Of a DNA stretch of 8,512 bases, positions 1 to 6,824 are shown one piece after another. The stretch comes from an uncultured bacterium. GTDB lineage: Bacteria > Acidobacteriota > Thermoanaerobaculia > Multivoradales > JAHEKO01. The stretch is from positions 1-8,512 of the forward strand of contig CALILB010000193.1 of the NCBI GenBank assembly GCA_938016625.1, written 5' to 3'. Below the pieces are notes generated by a model. That model saw only the letters and a program-made list of their open reading frames with translations. It was not told the origin of the DNA and did not search any database. Both the position numbers and the translations under genes were made by a program. Numbering within the stretch: position 1 is the stretch's first letter; each line of letters starts with the position of its first letter.

Positions 1-6
1 GGAGGA
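1..6 (+). promoter_or_regulatory. Shine-Dalgarno of the AKR-fold gene
   Basis: GGAGGA lies five bases before the ATG at 12 and supports that start. Any promoter or upstream operon partner lies outside the window. Confidence 0.75.
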
Positions 7-11
7 TTCCC

Positions 12-1205
12 ATGGCGTCCCTTCGGAAATCCCTCGATCGGAGAACCTTTCTCAAACTCGGTGCAGCCGCTTCCGGCCTTGCGGTGGGTGGCTGTGAGAC
101 ATCCGAGACACCCGCGACGCCGCCCTCGACGGTCGAGCTCGGCTACCGTCCTCTCGGTGATACCGGCTTGCGGGTGTCGGAGGTCGCCTTTGGCTCCCAC
201 CACATCGACCGGCCAGATCTGATGCGGGCCGCCATCGACGCCGGGATCAACACCTTCTGTACTTCCGGTCCCTATCTGGATGGTCGTGAGGAGATGGCGC
301 TCGGAGAGGCGATGGCCGCGGTCGGCAGCAAGCGTGAAGATCTGGTCATCATCACCGGCATGGTAGTGCGACCCGGTACCTCCAAGCAGAAGATACTGGA
401 TGAGATCGACGCCAGTCTGCGGCGGCTGCGAACCAGCTACCTCGACGTCTATCTAACGGGTGAGGTCGGGACAGCGGAGGACCTCCAGGTCGACGGTTTG
501 TACGAGGCCATCGATCACGCCAAGCAGGCGGGCAAGGTGAAGTGCCTGGGGCTCTCGGGACACTCCGGCGGCCTGCAGGCCTGCCTCAACGCCGCCATCG
601 ACGGCGGTCGGATCGAGGTCTTCTCCATCAAGTACGATTTTGTCTCCTATCCCGACCAGGACGAGATCCTCCGCCGCGCGGCTCAGCAGGGAATCGGGAC
701 TATCGTGTTCAAGGTCAACGCTGGCAACCGCCAGCAGGAGATCGAAGATCTCGAAGCGGGCGGACTCTCTTTTCCCCAGGCGGCGGTCAAGTGGGCCCTG
801 ACCAACCCAGATGTGGCCAGCGTCGCCATCTCGATGTCCAACTTCGACACCGTCCGGCAGTACACGGCGGCGGCAAGCACAACGCTCAGTTCTGCCGAGG
901 TCGCCATGTTGCGCCGCTATGCCGACGAAATGTACGACAAGTACTGCCGGTTCTGTGGCGAGTGCGAGAAGCACTGCCCGCAGGGGGTGGCGGTGGCCGA
1001 TGTCAACCGATACGCAATGTACTTTGCTGGTTATGGCCGCGAGAAGGAGGCTATGCGCCTCTACCGGACGCTATCCACGCGGCGCTGCTCGGCGGTCTGT
1101 TGTGACGGGTGCGCGGGTCACTGCGACAACGGGTGTCCCTTTGGGAGGCAGGTCCGCGCCGAGCTGGTAGCGGCGCATCGCCGGCTCAGCTTCTTGGAGG
1201 CCTAG
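12..1205 (+). CDS. Tat-exported lipoprotein of the aldo/keto reductase fold with C-terminal iron-sulfur domain
   Basis: A 397-residue protein. Its N-terminus has a twin-arginine motif (DRRTFLK, residues 9-15), a short hydrophobic stretch and a lipobox-like VGGC with Cys28, so export by Tat and lipid anchoring are likely. Residues about 45-300 follow the aldo/keto reductase barrel (YRPLGDTGLRVSEVAFG, then SLRRLRTSYLDVYL, and a late FPQAAVKWALTNPDVASV segment). Residues 308-380 are cysteine-rich: C312, C315, C318, C322-Pro is a classical 4Fe-4S pattern. A second group (C359, C363, C364, C367, C371, C375-Pro) has irregular spacing. The usual AKR tetrad Asp-Tyr-Lys-His looks mostly lost: the Asp position is Cys83, the Lys position Gly116 and the His position Gly150. 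Only Tyr88 remains. Normal NAD(P)H-dependent reduction is therefore doubtful and the substrate is unknown. The start is supported by GGAGGA at 1-6, five bases before the ATG. It is translationally coupled to the DUF6599 gene downstream. The fold is sure; the function is not. Confidence 0.9.
   Translation: MASLRKSLDRRTFLKLGAAASGLAVGGCETSETPATPPSTVELGYRPLGDTGLRVSEVAFGSHHIDRPDLMRAAIDAGINTFCTSGPYLDGREEMALGEAMAAVGSKREDLVIITGMVVRPGTSKQKILDEIDASLRRLRTSYLDVYLTGEVGTAEDLQVDGLYEAIDHAKQAGKVKCLGLSGHSGGLQACLNAAIDGGRIEVFSIKYDFVSYPDQDEILRRAAQQGIGTIVFKVNAGNRQQEIEDLEAGGLSFPQAAVKWALTNPDVASVAISMSNFDTVRQYTAAASTTLSSAEVAMLRRYADEMYDKYCRFCGECEKHCPQGVAVADVNRYAMYFAGYGREKEAMRLYRTLSTRRCSAVCCDGCAGHCDNGCPFGRQVRAELVAAHRRLSFLEA
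1196..1200 (+). promoter_or_regulatory. Internal Shine-Dalgarno that sets the GTG start at 1206
   Basis: GGAGG lies within the last codons of the AKR-fold gene, five bases before GTG 1206, which itself follows the TAG at 1203-1205 with no gap. A ribosome finishing the first gene would sit on this site, so translational coupling is expected. Confidence 0.7.
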
Positions 1206-2123
1206 GTGCGAGCTCGTCACCTGCTGCGGGTTTTGGCCGTCGTCGCCCTGCTCGGCTGTGCGGGGGAGGACCCGTCTTCACGCGCGGGAGCCGAGCTCGA
1301 GTCACTCCTCCCCGAGCCCTCCAGCCTCGAGGGATGGAGCGTTGCCGAGGGCCCGTCGTCCTACACGCCCGACGATCTATGGGAGTACCTCGACGGCGGC
1401 GCACCGCAATATCTGGCGTACGGTCTCGAACAGATGGTCCATGTCCGGTACCAGCTCGGTGACGATCCGCTGGCAAGCGTCACCGCTGATGTCTACGACA
1501 TGGGCTCGGATCTTGGCGCCTTCGGTATTTATGGCAGCGTCCGGCCGTCCGGGGCGGAGATTCGACCCTGGGGCGCCGAAGGGTACCTTTCAGCCAATGT
1601 GGCGGCGGCGTGGAAGGGCGCGGTCTTTGCGCACGTGGCGGCCGACGATGACCGACCCGAGCTGATCGGGATGCTGGAAGATCTCATGTCTCACATCCTC
1701 GGTGGGATTGTCGGCGGAGTATCGCCGCCGGCTATTCTGAGCCCGCTGCCTGCAGAAGGTCTCGTTCCACAGAGTGAACGCTACGTGGCAACCGATCTTC
1801 TCGGACATGCCGCCCTCGGTGGGGGAGTCCTGGCGAGCTACGAGATCGACGGTCGCCGCGGCGAGCTCTTTTTCTCGGAGCTGGAGAGCGATGCCGACGC
1901 GGGGGAAGCGCTGATGGCACTCCAAGCCGAATGGGAACGTTGGGCCGAGATCGTGGTGCAGGATCCACCCGCTGGTGGGGACGGCTTTCGCTTCCGGGAA
2001 CCAGAAGGTGGGGCCGGCTCCGTGATTCGGACCGGGCGATGGGTGGCGGGCGTCCACGGTGACCTTCCTTTCGAGGCGCAGGAGGATCTGCTGGAGCGGT
2101 TAGCCAGTCGGCTCGGCGGCTGA
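1206..2123 (+). CDS. DUF6599-family lipoprotein
   Basis: A 305-residue protein with a basic n-region, a hydrophobic core and the lipobox LLGC (Cys18), so a Sec-exported lipoprotein. The body resembles DUF6599. Residues 52-74 hold YTPDDLWEYLDGGAPQY followed by LAYGL, the family-like block in which an aromatic residue and GGA precede YxxYG. Residues 95-113 hold VYDMGSDLGAFGIY, the family's 'D-M-x-x-x-x-x-A-F-G-x-Y' block. A second copy-like stretch near residues 185-290 (ATDLLGHAALGGG, then GELFFSELESDADAGEALM) suggests the usual two-part alpha/beta layout. The biochemical role of DUF6599 is not known to me. The GTG start was chosen because it sits directly after the AKR stop codon, has GGAGG at 1196-1200, and gives a well-formed signal peptide. 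The zero-base junction and shared envelope location suggest the two products act together; that is inference. Confidence 0.85.
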   Translation: MRARHLLRVLAVVALLGCAGEDPSSRAGAELESLLPEPSSLEGWSVAEGPSSYTPDDLWEYLDGGAPQYLAYGLEQMVHVRYQLGDDPLASVTADVYDMGSDLGAFGIYGSVRPSGAEIRPWGAEGYLSANVAAAWKGAVFAHVAADDDRPELIGMLEDLMSHILGGIVGGVSPPAILSPLPAEGLVPQSERYVATDLLGHAALGGGVLASYEIDGRRGELFFSELESDADAGEALMALQAEWERWAEIVVQDPPAGGDGFRFREPEGGAGSVIRTGRWVAGVHGDLPFEAQEDLLERLASRLGG

Positions 2124-2131
2124 CCCGGTCA

Positions 2132-2153
2132 GCGCCGCGGCAATATGCGGCGC
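2132..2153. other. GC-rich hairpin between the lipoprotein pair and the propeller gene
   Basis: GCGCCGC at 2132-2138 pairs perfectly with GCGGCGC at 2147-2153 around an eight-base loop (GGCAATAT). It starts nine bases after the DUF6599 stop codon. There is no T-run after it, so it is not a classical intrinsic terminator. It could attenuate or punctuate the transcript. The first possible ATG of the next frame (2145) sits inside this hairpin, which argues against that ATG being the true start. Confidence 0.45.
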
Positions 2154-2231
2154 CCCGGCCAAAAGTGCAATCTGCCAGAGAATTCCGTCATTGCAGCGGC
2201 CGCAGCCGGCTGGCACAGTCGTCAGTTGAAG

Positions 2232-4634
2232 ATGTCCTGCCCGAGATTCCTCCACATGCTGGCCATGATCCATCTATTGGCCGCTCCCTTGCTGGCCCAC
2301 ATGCCGGGGGTGGATGGCGCGATCACGCCTGCCGGTGCCGCACCTGCACCGGGGATTCCCGGCTTCGCACGGCGATATATCGATCTCGACTACGGAGGCA
2401 ACGGCAAACCGGGCTGGGTGAGGGCCGGCGACATGGACCTGGACGGCGATCGGGATGTCGTTGCCGGTGGCGGCAACGCGCTGTTCATCTACGAGAATAG
2501 CGGCCGGGCCGACGGTTGGCGGCGCTGGGGAAACCTCGATGCCTCGGGCCAGATCGGAGCCAACGGTGGCGAGCTCTTCGACGTGGATGGGGACAACGAT
2601 CTGGATGTGATCTCGGCCAAGTACCAAGACGATCTGGGATGGTGGGAGAACCCCGGTGGCCCCTTGAGCAACGCTTCCTGGACCTTTCATGTGCTGAGCA
2701 ACGAGAGTCGGTATCTCCACGACCTGATCCGGGTGGACATCGATGGCGATGAGATCGCCGAGGAGTTCATCGCCAACCTCAACCAGGGTTACTGGAGCTC
2801 CAAGATCACGCTGCGCTGGTACCGGCCGGGAGCCGACCCCGAGCAGCTCTGGGAGCAGCATACGATCGAGCCCGACCGTAGCGAGGGCTCACCCCACGGC
2901 CATGCGGGTGTCGATCTCGCTGATATCGACGACGACGGGGACTTCGATCTCGCCTATTCGAACGGCTGGTACGAGGGCCCGGCCGACCCGACGGGGTCCT
3001 GGGTCTGGCACGAGGTGACCACCCTGTACGGCGTCTCCAGCACCCTGGCGCGGGACATGGACGGAGACACCGATCTGGATCTGGTCATGGGGGCCGGGCA
3101 CCATGGCGAGGGGGTCTTCTGGTACGAGCAACCCGCCGATCCGGTATCCGAGCCCTGGCCGGAGCACACGATCGACGCCTCGCTCTGGCATCCCGAATGT
3201 CTGCAGACCGTCGATCTCCAGAACGACGGCGATGTGGACATCGTCACCTGCGATCTCTTCTTTGGCGAGGAGAGTGGCGAGCCGGGCTGGTCCGACGAGG
3301 CCCACAGCGTCTATCTGTTCGAGAACCGCCCCGGGGCGGATGCCTGGAGCAAAAGCTATCTGAGCCGCAACTCCTATCCCAGTCACAAGCTGCAGGTGAC
3401 CGATGTCGATGAGGACGGCCAGTGGGACGTCATCAGCGAGTCGGCGGGTTACTCGGTGATCAGCTACTACGAAAACACCAGCACCCGCATCGGCTACTGG
3501 CTGGATGTGGTCGATGACGCCTACCCCGGCAATGGCAAGCCCGGTTGGTCGACGACCGGGGATCTCAACGGTGACGGTTTGATGGATGTGGTGGCCGGCG
3601 GCGGCGGTGCCATCCACTGGTACCGCGCCCCGGAGTGGACCCGGTATCCGCTCGAGCCAAGCTCATCGACCGGCGGCAACGGGGGTCTGGTCTTGGATGT
3701 CGATGGCAACGGCTCCCCGGACGTGGTGGCGGCTCTCTTCAACGACGATCTGGTCTGGTGGCAGAACCCCGGCCCGGACGAGGTCGAGGGAACCTGGACC
3801 CGCCGCTCGATCGACCCCCTGGCCAACGATTTCAATCACGACCTGGCGTTGGGAAACCTGGACAGCGACAACGACCTCGAGATCGTGGCGCTCTATGTCG
3901 GTGGCGGGGTCCACTGGTACGACCCGCCGGCCGACCCGACCACCGAACCGTGGCCGCGGACGACCATCCTGGCCAACATCACCGACCCGAACGTAGGTCT
4001 GGCCATCTGCGACCTGGATGGCGACTCGGACCAGGACGTTGTGGCCTCCAACTTCTGGTATGAGAGACCGGCCGATCCGATGACGCCAAACTGGACTGCG
4101 CGGCAGCTGTTCAGCGAGGCGGTGCAGAACGTGGCCTGCGCTTTTGTCGATGACGACCCGCGGCTGGACGTGGTTGGCGCTCAGGGGTTCGTCCACCCCG
4201 ATGGTGAGGTCTACTGGTCCGAGGCGCCGCCCGATCCCCGCAACGACCCCTGGACCGAGCATCTGGTGACCGGAGGTCTGGACGGACCCGAGAATATTTG
4301 GGCCGGTGATCTGGATGGCGACGGTTTCACCGACGTGGTCACCGGCGAGATGGGTACCTCCACCGGTTGGGACGACGCCGACAGCAACTTCCTTGTCATG
4401 TACGGCAGAGACCTCGATGGCCTGCTTTGGGAGCGGCGGGATCTGGGCTGGGCGGTGGGTGTGAGCGCCCGCATCCAACCGACGGACATCGACGGCGACG
4501 GCGGTCTCGACTTCGTCGCCGATGGCAACGCCGAGAATCACATCTACCTCTGGCGACAACAGCCAGGCCTGGAGCTGTTCACCGACGGCTTCGAGTCGGG
4601 CAACACCTCCCGGTGGAGCCGAGCAACACCCTGA
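2232..4634 (+). CDS. Secreted FG-GAP/VCBS repeat protein with two seven-blade propellers
   Basis: From ATG 2232 the product is 800 residues. Its N-terminus (MSCPRFLHMLAMIHLLAAPL) is a Sec signal peptide. It then carries 14 FG-GAP/VCBS blades, each with a DxDxDxxxD calcium loop; first residues of the loops are 67, 117, 169, 231, 275, 328, 391, 444, 489, 542, 594, 638, 693 and 752. Blades 1-7 and 8-14 match one by one (GNGKPGW opens both sets, at 56 and 433), so the protein is two tandem seven-blade propellers. Loops 10 (starts Asn) and 12 (starts Phe) are degenerate. No enzymatic domain is visible. The tail has DGFESGNTSRWS (785-796), a short C-terminal sequence that I recall on secreted proteins of some Acidobacteriota-like genomes. 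A calcium-dependent extracellular binding or adhesion role is inferred. The frame is open to ATG 2145, which would add 29 residues before the signal peptide, lacks a ribosome site and lies in a hairpin. TTG 2226 is a further alternative. Confidence 0.88.
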   Translation: MSCPRFLHMLAMIHLLAAPLLAHMPGVDGAITPAGAAPAPGIPGFARRYIDLDYGGNGKPGWVRAGDMDLDGDRDVVAGGGNALFIYENSGRADGWRRWGNLDASGQIGANGGELFDVDGDNDLDVISAKYQDDLGWWENPGGPLSNASWTFHVLSNESRYLHDLIRVDIDGDEIAEEFIANLNQGYWSSKITLRWYRPGADPEQLWEQHTIEPDRSEGSPHGHAGVDLADIDDDGDFDLAYSNGWYEGPADPTGSWVWHEVTTLYGVSSTLARDMDGDTDLDLVMGAGHHGEGVFWYEQPADPVSEPWPEHTIDASLWHPECLQTVDLQNDGDVDIVTCDLFFGEESGEPGWSDEAHSVYLFENRPGADAWSKSYLSRNSYPSHKLQVTDVDEDGQWDVISESAGYSVISYYENTSTRIGYWLDVVDDAYPGNGKPGWSTTGDLNGDGLMDVVAGGGGAIHWYRAPEWTRYPLEPSSSTGGNGGLVLDVDGNGSPDVVAALFNDDLVWWQNPGPDEVEGTWTRRSIDPLANDFNHDLALGNLDSDNDLEIVALYVGGGVHWYDPPADPTTEPWPRTTILANITDPNVGLAICDLDGDSDQDVVASNFWYERPADPMTPNWTARQLFSEAVQNVACAFVDDDPRLDVVGAQGFVHPDGEVYWSEAPPDPRNDPWTEHLVTGGLDGPENIWAGDLDGDGFTDVVTGEMGTSTGWDDADSNFLVMYGRDLDGLLWERRDLGWAVGVSARIQPTDIDGDGGLDFVADGNAENHIYLWRQQPGLELFTDGFESGNTSRWSRATP
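2391..3474 (+). repeat. First copy of the seven-blade propeller unit
   Basis: Coding repeat with seven calcium loops starting at 2430, 2580, 2736, 2922, 3054, 3213 and 3402. It corresponds blade by blade with 3522-4560. The shared landmarks include GNGKPGW, DVVAGGG, the DD-L-WW-NPG stretch of blade 2, and the WY-x-x-P-A-D-P stretches of blades 3 to 5. The copies are diverged at the protein level, so this is an old duplication. Confidence 0.75.
3522..4560 (+). repeat. Second copy of the seven-blade propeller unit
   Basis: Coding repeat with seven calcium loops starting at 3561, 3696, 3855, 4011, 4143, 4308 and 4485. The offset to the matching loop in the first copy falls from 377 residues in blade 1 to 361 in blade 7, so only small insertions separate the copies. 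Confidence 0.75.
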
Positions 4635-4683
4635 AGACCGAGATCTGGTAGCTCGAGAGTCGAGCCTCCTCGCGCCGGCGGGA
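4635..4683. other. Convergent intergenic gap with a small hairpin
   Basis: This gap separates the FG-GAP stop (4632-4634) from the PQQ-propeller stop on the other strand (4684-4686). It holds a perfect six-base inverted repeat, GCTCGA-GAG-TCGAGC at 4651-4665. There is no T-run on either side, so it is at best a weak bidirectional transcription end. Nothing else is visible. Confidence 0.3.
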
Positions 4684-6174
4684 CTACCGCTGAAAGGCGA
4701 GAATGCGGCCGTCGATCCCTGCGACGTAGACGAAGCTCGCGCCGACCGCCGGTGACCCTGCAAAGCCCCATGCGCCCGCGGCCGGAGGCTCCACCGCGTA
4801 GCGCCACACCGGACGACCTGTCCTGCGCTCGAGCGCCATGACACCCCCACGGTGGATGTCGTTTTGATAGCCCCTGAGAGCGGAGGTGGCGAAATAGACC
4901 CGCTGTCCCGTGACCGCGGGCTGTCCCCAGGCCCAGCCGTAGACGTCGGTCTTCCAGAGACGCTTACCGGTGCGAGCGTCGAAGGCAAAGGCCGCGGCGG
5001 CGTCCGACGAGCCGATGTAGACGACGCCGTCTCGCACACTGGCTGACGATTCGACCCAGGAGAACCAGATGTACTGCTTCCAGATCGGCTGGCCGGTGCT
5101 CGCCTCCAGGGCCACGAGGTCATAGCTACGACTTCCCACCACCACAAGGTCACCGGCGACGGCCGGGGTCGACACCACGGCACCCTTGGTGTCGTGCTTC
5201 CAAATAGGGCGTCCCGTTTTCGCGTCGAGGGCGTGGATGAAACCGTCGAAACTCCCGAAGTAGACGCGGCCGGAGGAGAAAACTGGAGCTGCCAGAACGC
5301 TATCTCTGGCCAAGAACTCCCAGAGCTTGCTGCCACTGCCCGGATCGAGCGCCAGGACATGCCCGTCATGCGTGCCGACAAAGAGCTTTTTGTCGGCCAC
5401 GGTGACCTCCGAGCTGAAGGCGTCGTACCGGGAGTTCGGGTCCCCCGGTGGCAGACGCTCGATAGGCTCCTTGACCACCCGCAGCTCCCACACCTTCGTC
5501 CCGTCCCCGGCATGCAAGCGGTAGAGAAGTCCATCGTCGGCCTGAAAGAAGACACCATTGTCCGCGACCGTAGGGCGTGTTCGGATCGGTCCCCCGGCTT
5601 GAAAGCTCCACCGCTTTGCCCCCGATCGCGCGTCCAGCGCGTGGAGCCGTCCGGCGTCGTCGCCCGCATAGACAACGCCATTGGCAAATGTTGCTCCAGC
5701 CCACAGAGGGGCACCGGCATCGAAGCTCCAGGCCGGCTCGACCAGGAACGCAGACGGCTCCGGGCGGGAGGGGGCCTCGACCGCCTCGACGCGGTTCAGG
5801 GTGAAGGGGATCTCGTACACCGGCACGAGGCCTCTCGGCACTGTTCCATTGAGAGTCTGAGCCGCTTCGTCGTAGGTAAAGACGAACGGACCGAGCGTGA
5901 CCTCGTTGCCATCAATGGTTGGATCCGCCGACCCCATCGGCAGCCGCACCATGTTCATAGCGGGGATGGTCAACCGGAGGGAGACTTTGCCTTCCTCGGC
6001 TGGCTCCAGCTCCAGCGCCAGGAGCTGCTCCTCGCCTTCGTGGACCATAAAGCCGGACCACGCGCCCAGGATGTGCGTGGCCGTGGGTCTCGTCGCTGTC
6101 TCCTCTCCCCACAAGGTTGCGGCGACGACCGCCACCAACAGACTTGTGCAAAACAGTCGAATGGCTTGTTTCAT
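4684..6174 (-). CDS. Secreted PQQ-like (BamB-type) beta-propeller protein with an extra N-terminal domain
   Basis: A 496-residue protein. Residues 1-23 form a Sec signal peptide (MKQAIRLFCTSLLVAVVAAT). Residues about 33-130 are a beta-rich domain (ILGAWSGFMVHEGEEQLL, then LRLTIPAMNM, then LNGTVPRGLVPVYEIPFTLN). It is reminiscent of small G-x-W-x-G modules placed before hydrolases, but I cannot name it. Residues 148-495 are PQQ-like repeats with the motif V-Y-x-G-x-x-D-G-x-L-x-A-L-D-x-x-T-G-x-x-x-W, seen from 168, 207, 263, 303, 343, 384, 425 and 481. The last copy lacks the TG-W strand, which AWSF at 148-151 can supply, giving an eight-blade ring. No quinone-dehydrogenase catalytic region is visible, so binding or scaffolding is more likely than oxidation; BamB itself uses this fold in outer-membrane assembly, but the N-domain argues against simple BamB identity. 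AAAGGA sits eight bases before the ATG. It lies 40 bases after the unknown 196-residue gene, probably in one operon. Confidence 0.88.
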   Translation of the reverse strand: MKQAIRLFCTSLLVAVVAATLWGEETATRPTATHILGAWSGFMVHEGEEQLLALELEPAEEGKVSLRLTIPAMNMVRLPMGSADPTIDGNEVTLGPFVFTYDEAAQTLNGTVPRGLVPVYEIPFTLNRVEAVEAPSRPEPSAFLVEPAWSFDAGAPLWAGATFANGVVYAGDDAGRLHALDARSGAKRWSFQAGGPIRTRPTVADNGVFFQADDGLLYRLHAGDGTKVWELRVVKEPIERLPPGDPNSRYDAFSSEVTVADKKLFVGTHDGHVLALDPGSGSKLWEFLARDSVLAAPVFSSGRVYFGSFDGFIHALDAKTGRPIWKHDTKGAVVSTPAVAGDLVVVGSRSYDLVALEASTGQPIWKQYIWFSWVESSASVRDGVVYIGSSDAAAAFAFDARTGKRLWKTDVYGWAWGQPAVTGQRVYFATSALRGYQNDIHRGGVMALERRTGRPVWRYAVEPPAAGAWGFAGSPAVGASFVYVAGIDGRILAFQR

Positions 6175-6182
6175 TGTCTCTG

Positions 6183-6188
6183 TCCTTT
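6183..6188 (-). promoter_or_regulatory. Shine-Dalgarno of the PQQ-propeller gene
   Basis: AAAGGA on the minus strand, eight bases before the ATG at 6174. It supports that start. It lies in the 40-base gap after the upstream gene, and I see no promoter in that gap. Confidence 0.6.
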
Positions 6189-6214
6189 GGTTGTGTGGGC
6201 GCTGTGGGAGGTAC

Positions 6215-6805
6215 CTACTTCCCCGGGCTGCCGGTCACCTCTGACGACAGATAGCTCAGCAGCAGGACTTGAAAGAGGAGCCCGATCAGGGTGGCCTTCG
6301 ACAGGCCCGCAGTCTCATCCGAGTGGACAGGGGAGAGGAGGCGATCCAATAGGTGGCGGCGCTCGGACGCGGGCAGATCCGGCTTGAGCTCCTGGGCCCA
6401 CCGCCACAGCTCCCCGTAGAGAAACCAGGCCGACCGGCGATAGACGGCGTCGAGCTCGGTGCCCCAAGCCTTGACGTGCTGGCGGGTGGCCGCGACCATC
6501 AGACCTTCGCTGAGCAGACCGGCCAGCAGACGAAGTCCAAGTTCCTCGGCTCCCTCTTTCTCGATCACATTCTCGAGCACCACGCCGCTGACGGCACCTA
6601 TGTCCAGCTTGGACGCGAGCTCGCTGTAGTCACGTGAAGTGCTGCTCGTGGCGAGCTCATCGAGAAACTTTTGAAACTCGTCCACCACCGGCCAGATCCT
6701 CGAGTCCTGTGGCAGACCGGCTTCCAGCAGCTCAGCCCGAAGAGCCCACAGCCCCTCGACTGCCGGGGCGGTCAGGACGTTCTTCAGAGCGTCGCGGACT
6801 GCCAT
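6215..6805 (-). CDS. Uncharacterised helical protein with a hydrophobic C-terminal segment
   Basis: A 196-residue protein I do not recognise. It looks almost entirely alpha-helical and is rich in Leu, Glu and Ala, with many Trp (20, 38, 114, 127, 134, 136). Residues 172-187 (TLIGLLFQVLLLSYLS) are hydrophobic and end nine residues before the stop, so a tail-anchored or membrane-peripheral protein is possible. There is no signal peptide and no motif that suggests an enzyme. The reading frame seems real: no other long gene competes here, and it sits in line between a tRNA and a secreted propeller gene on the same strand. The ATG at 6805 is only 19 bases after the tRNA's encoded CCA, and those bases (minus strand TTTATCATTCATCGCGCTC) hold no Shine-Dalgarno. 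No later in-frame ATG fits the length well. It may be translated without a ribosome site from a tRNA-processed transcript, or the start may be wrong. Confidence 0.65.
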   Translation of the reverse strand: MAVRDALKNVLTAPAVEGLWALRAELLEAGLPQDSRIWPVVDEFQKFLDELATSSTSRDYSELASKLDIGAVSGVVLENVIEKEGAEELGLRLLAGLLSEGLMVAATRQHVKAWGTELDAVYRRSAWFLYGELWRWAQELKPDLPASERRHLLDRLLSPVHSDETAGLSKATLIGLLFQVLLLSYLSSEVTGSPGK

Positions 6806-6824
6806 GAGCGCGATGAATGATAAA

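Noticed and set aside
2889..3617. A 242-codon minus-strand frame with regular repeats
   Set aside because: The repeats are the complement of the DxDxD calcium loops (GAT/GAC read back as ATC/GTC), so the periodic Ile/Val text is only the mirror of the FG-GAP gene.
4651..4665. Six-base inverted repeat as an intrinsic terminator for the convergent genes
   Set aside because: The stem is short and no T-run follows on either strand, so I list it only as a feature of the gap.
3663..5720. A 685-codon minus-strand frame crossing the convergent junction
   Set aside because: It runs antisense to the FG-GAP gene and out of frame over the PQQ-propeller gene. Both of those have clear domains, and the long frame shows only low-complexity Arg/Ser/Pro text typical of GC-rich shadow frames.
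5194..6387. A 397-codon plus-strand frame
   Set aside because: It is antisense to the PQQ-propeller gene and its upstream neighbour, has no recognisable domain and no ribosome site. It reflects GC-skewed third positions.
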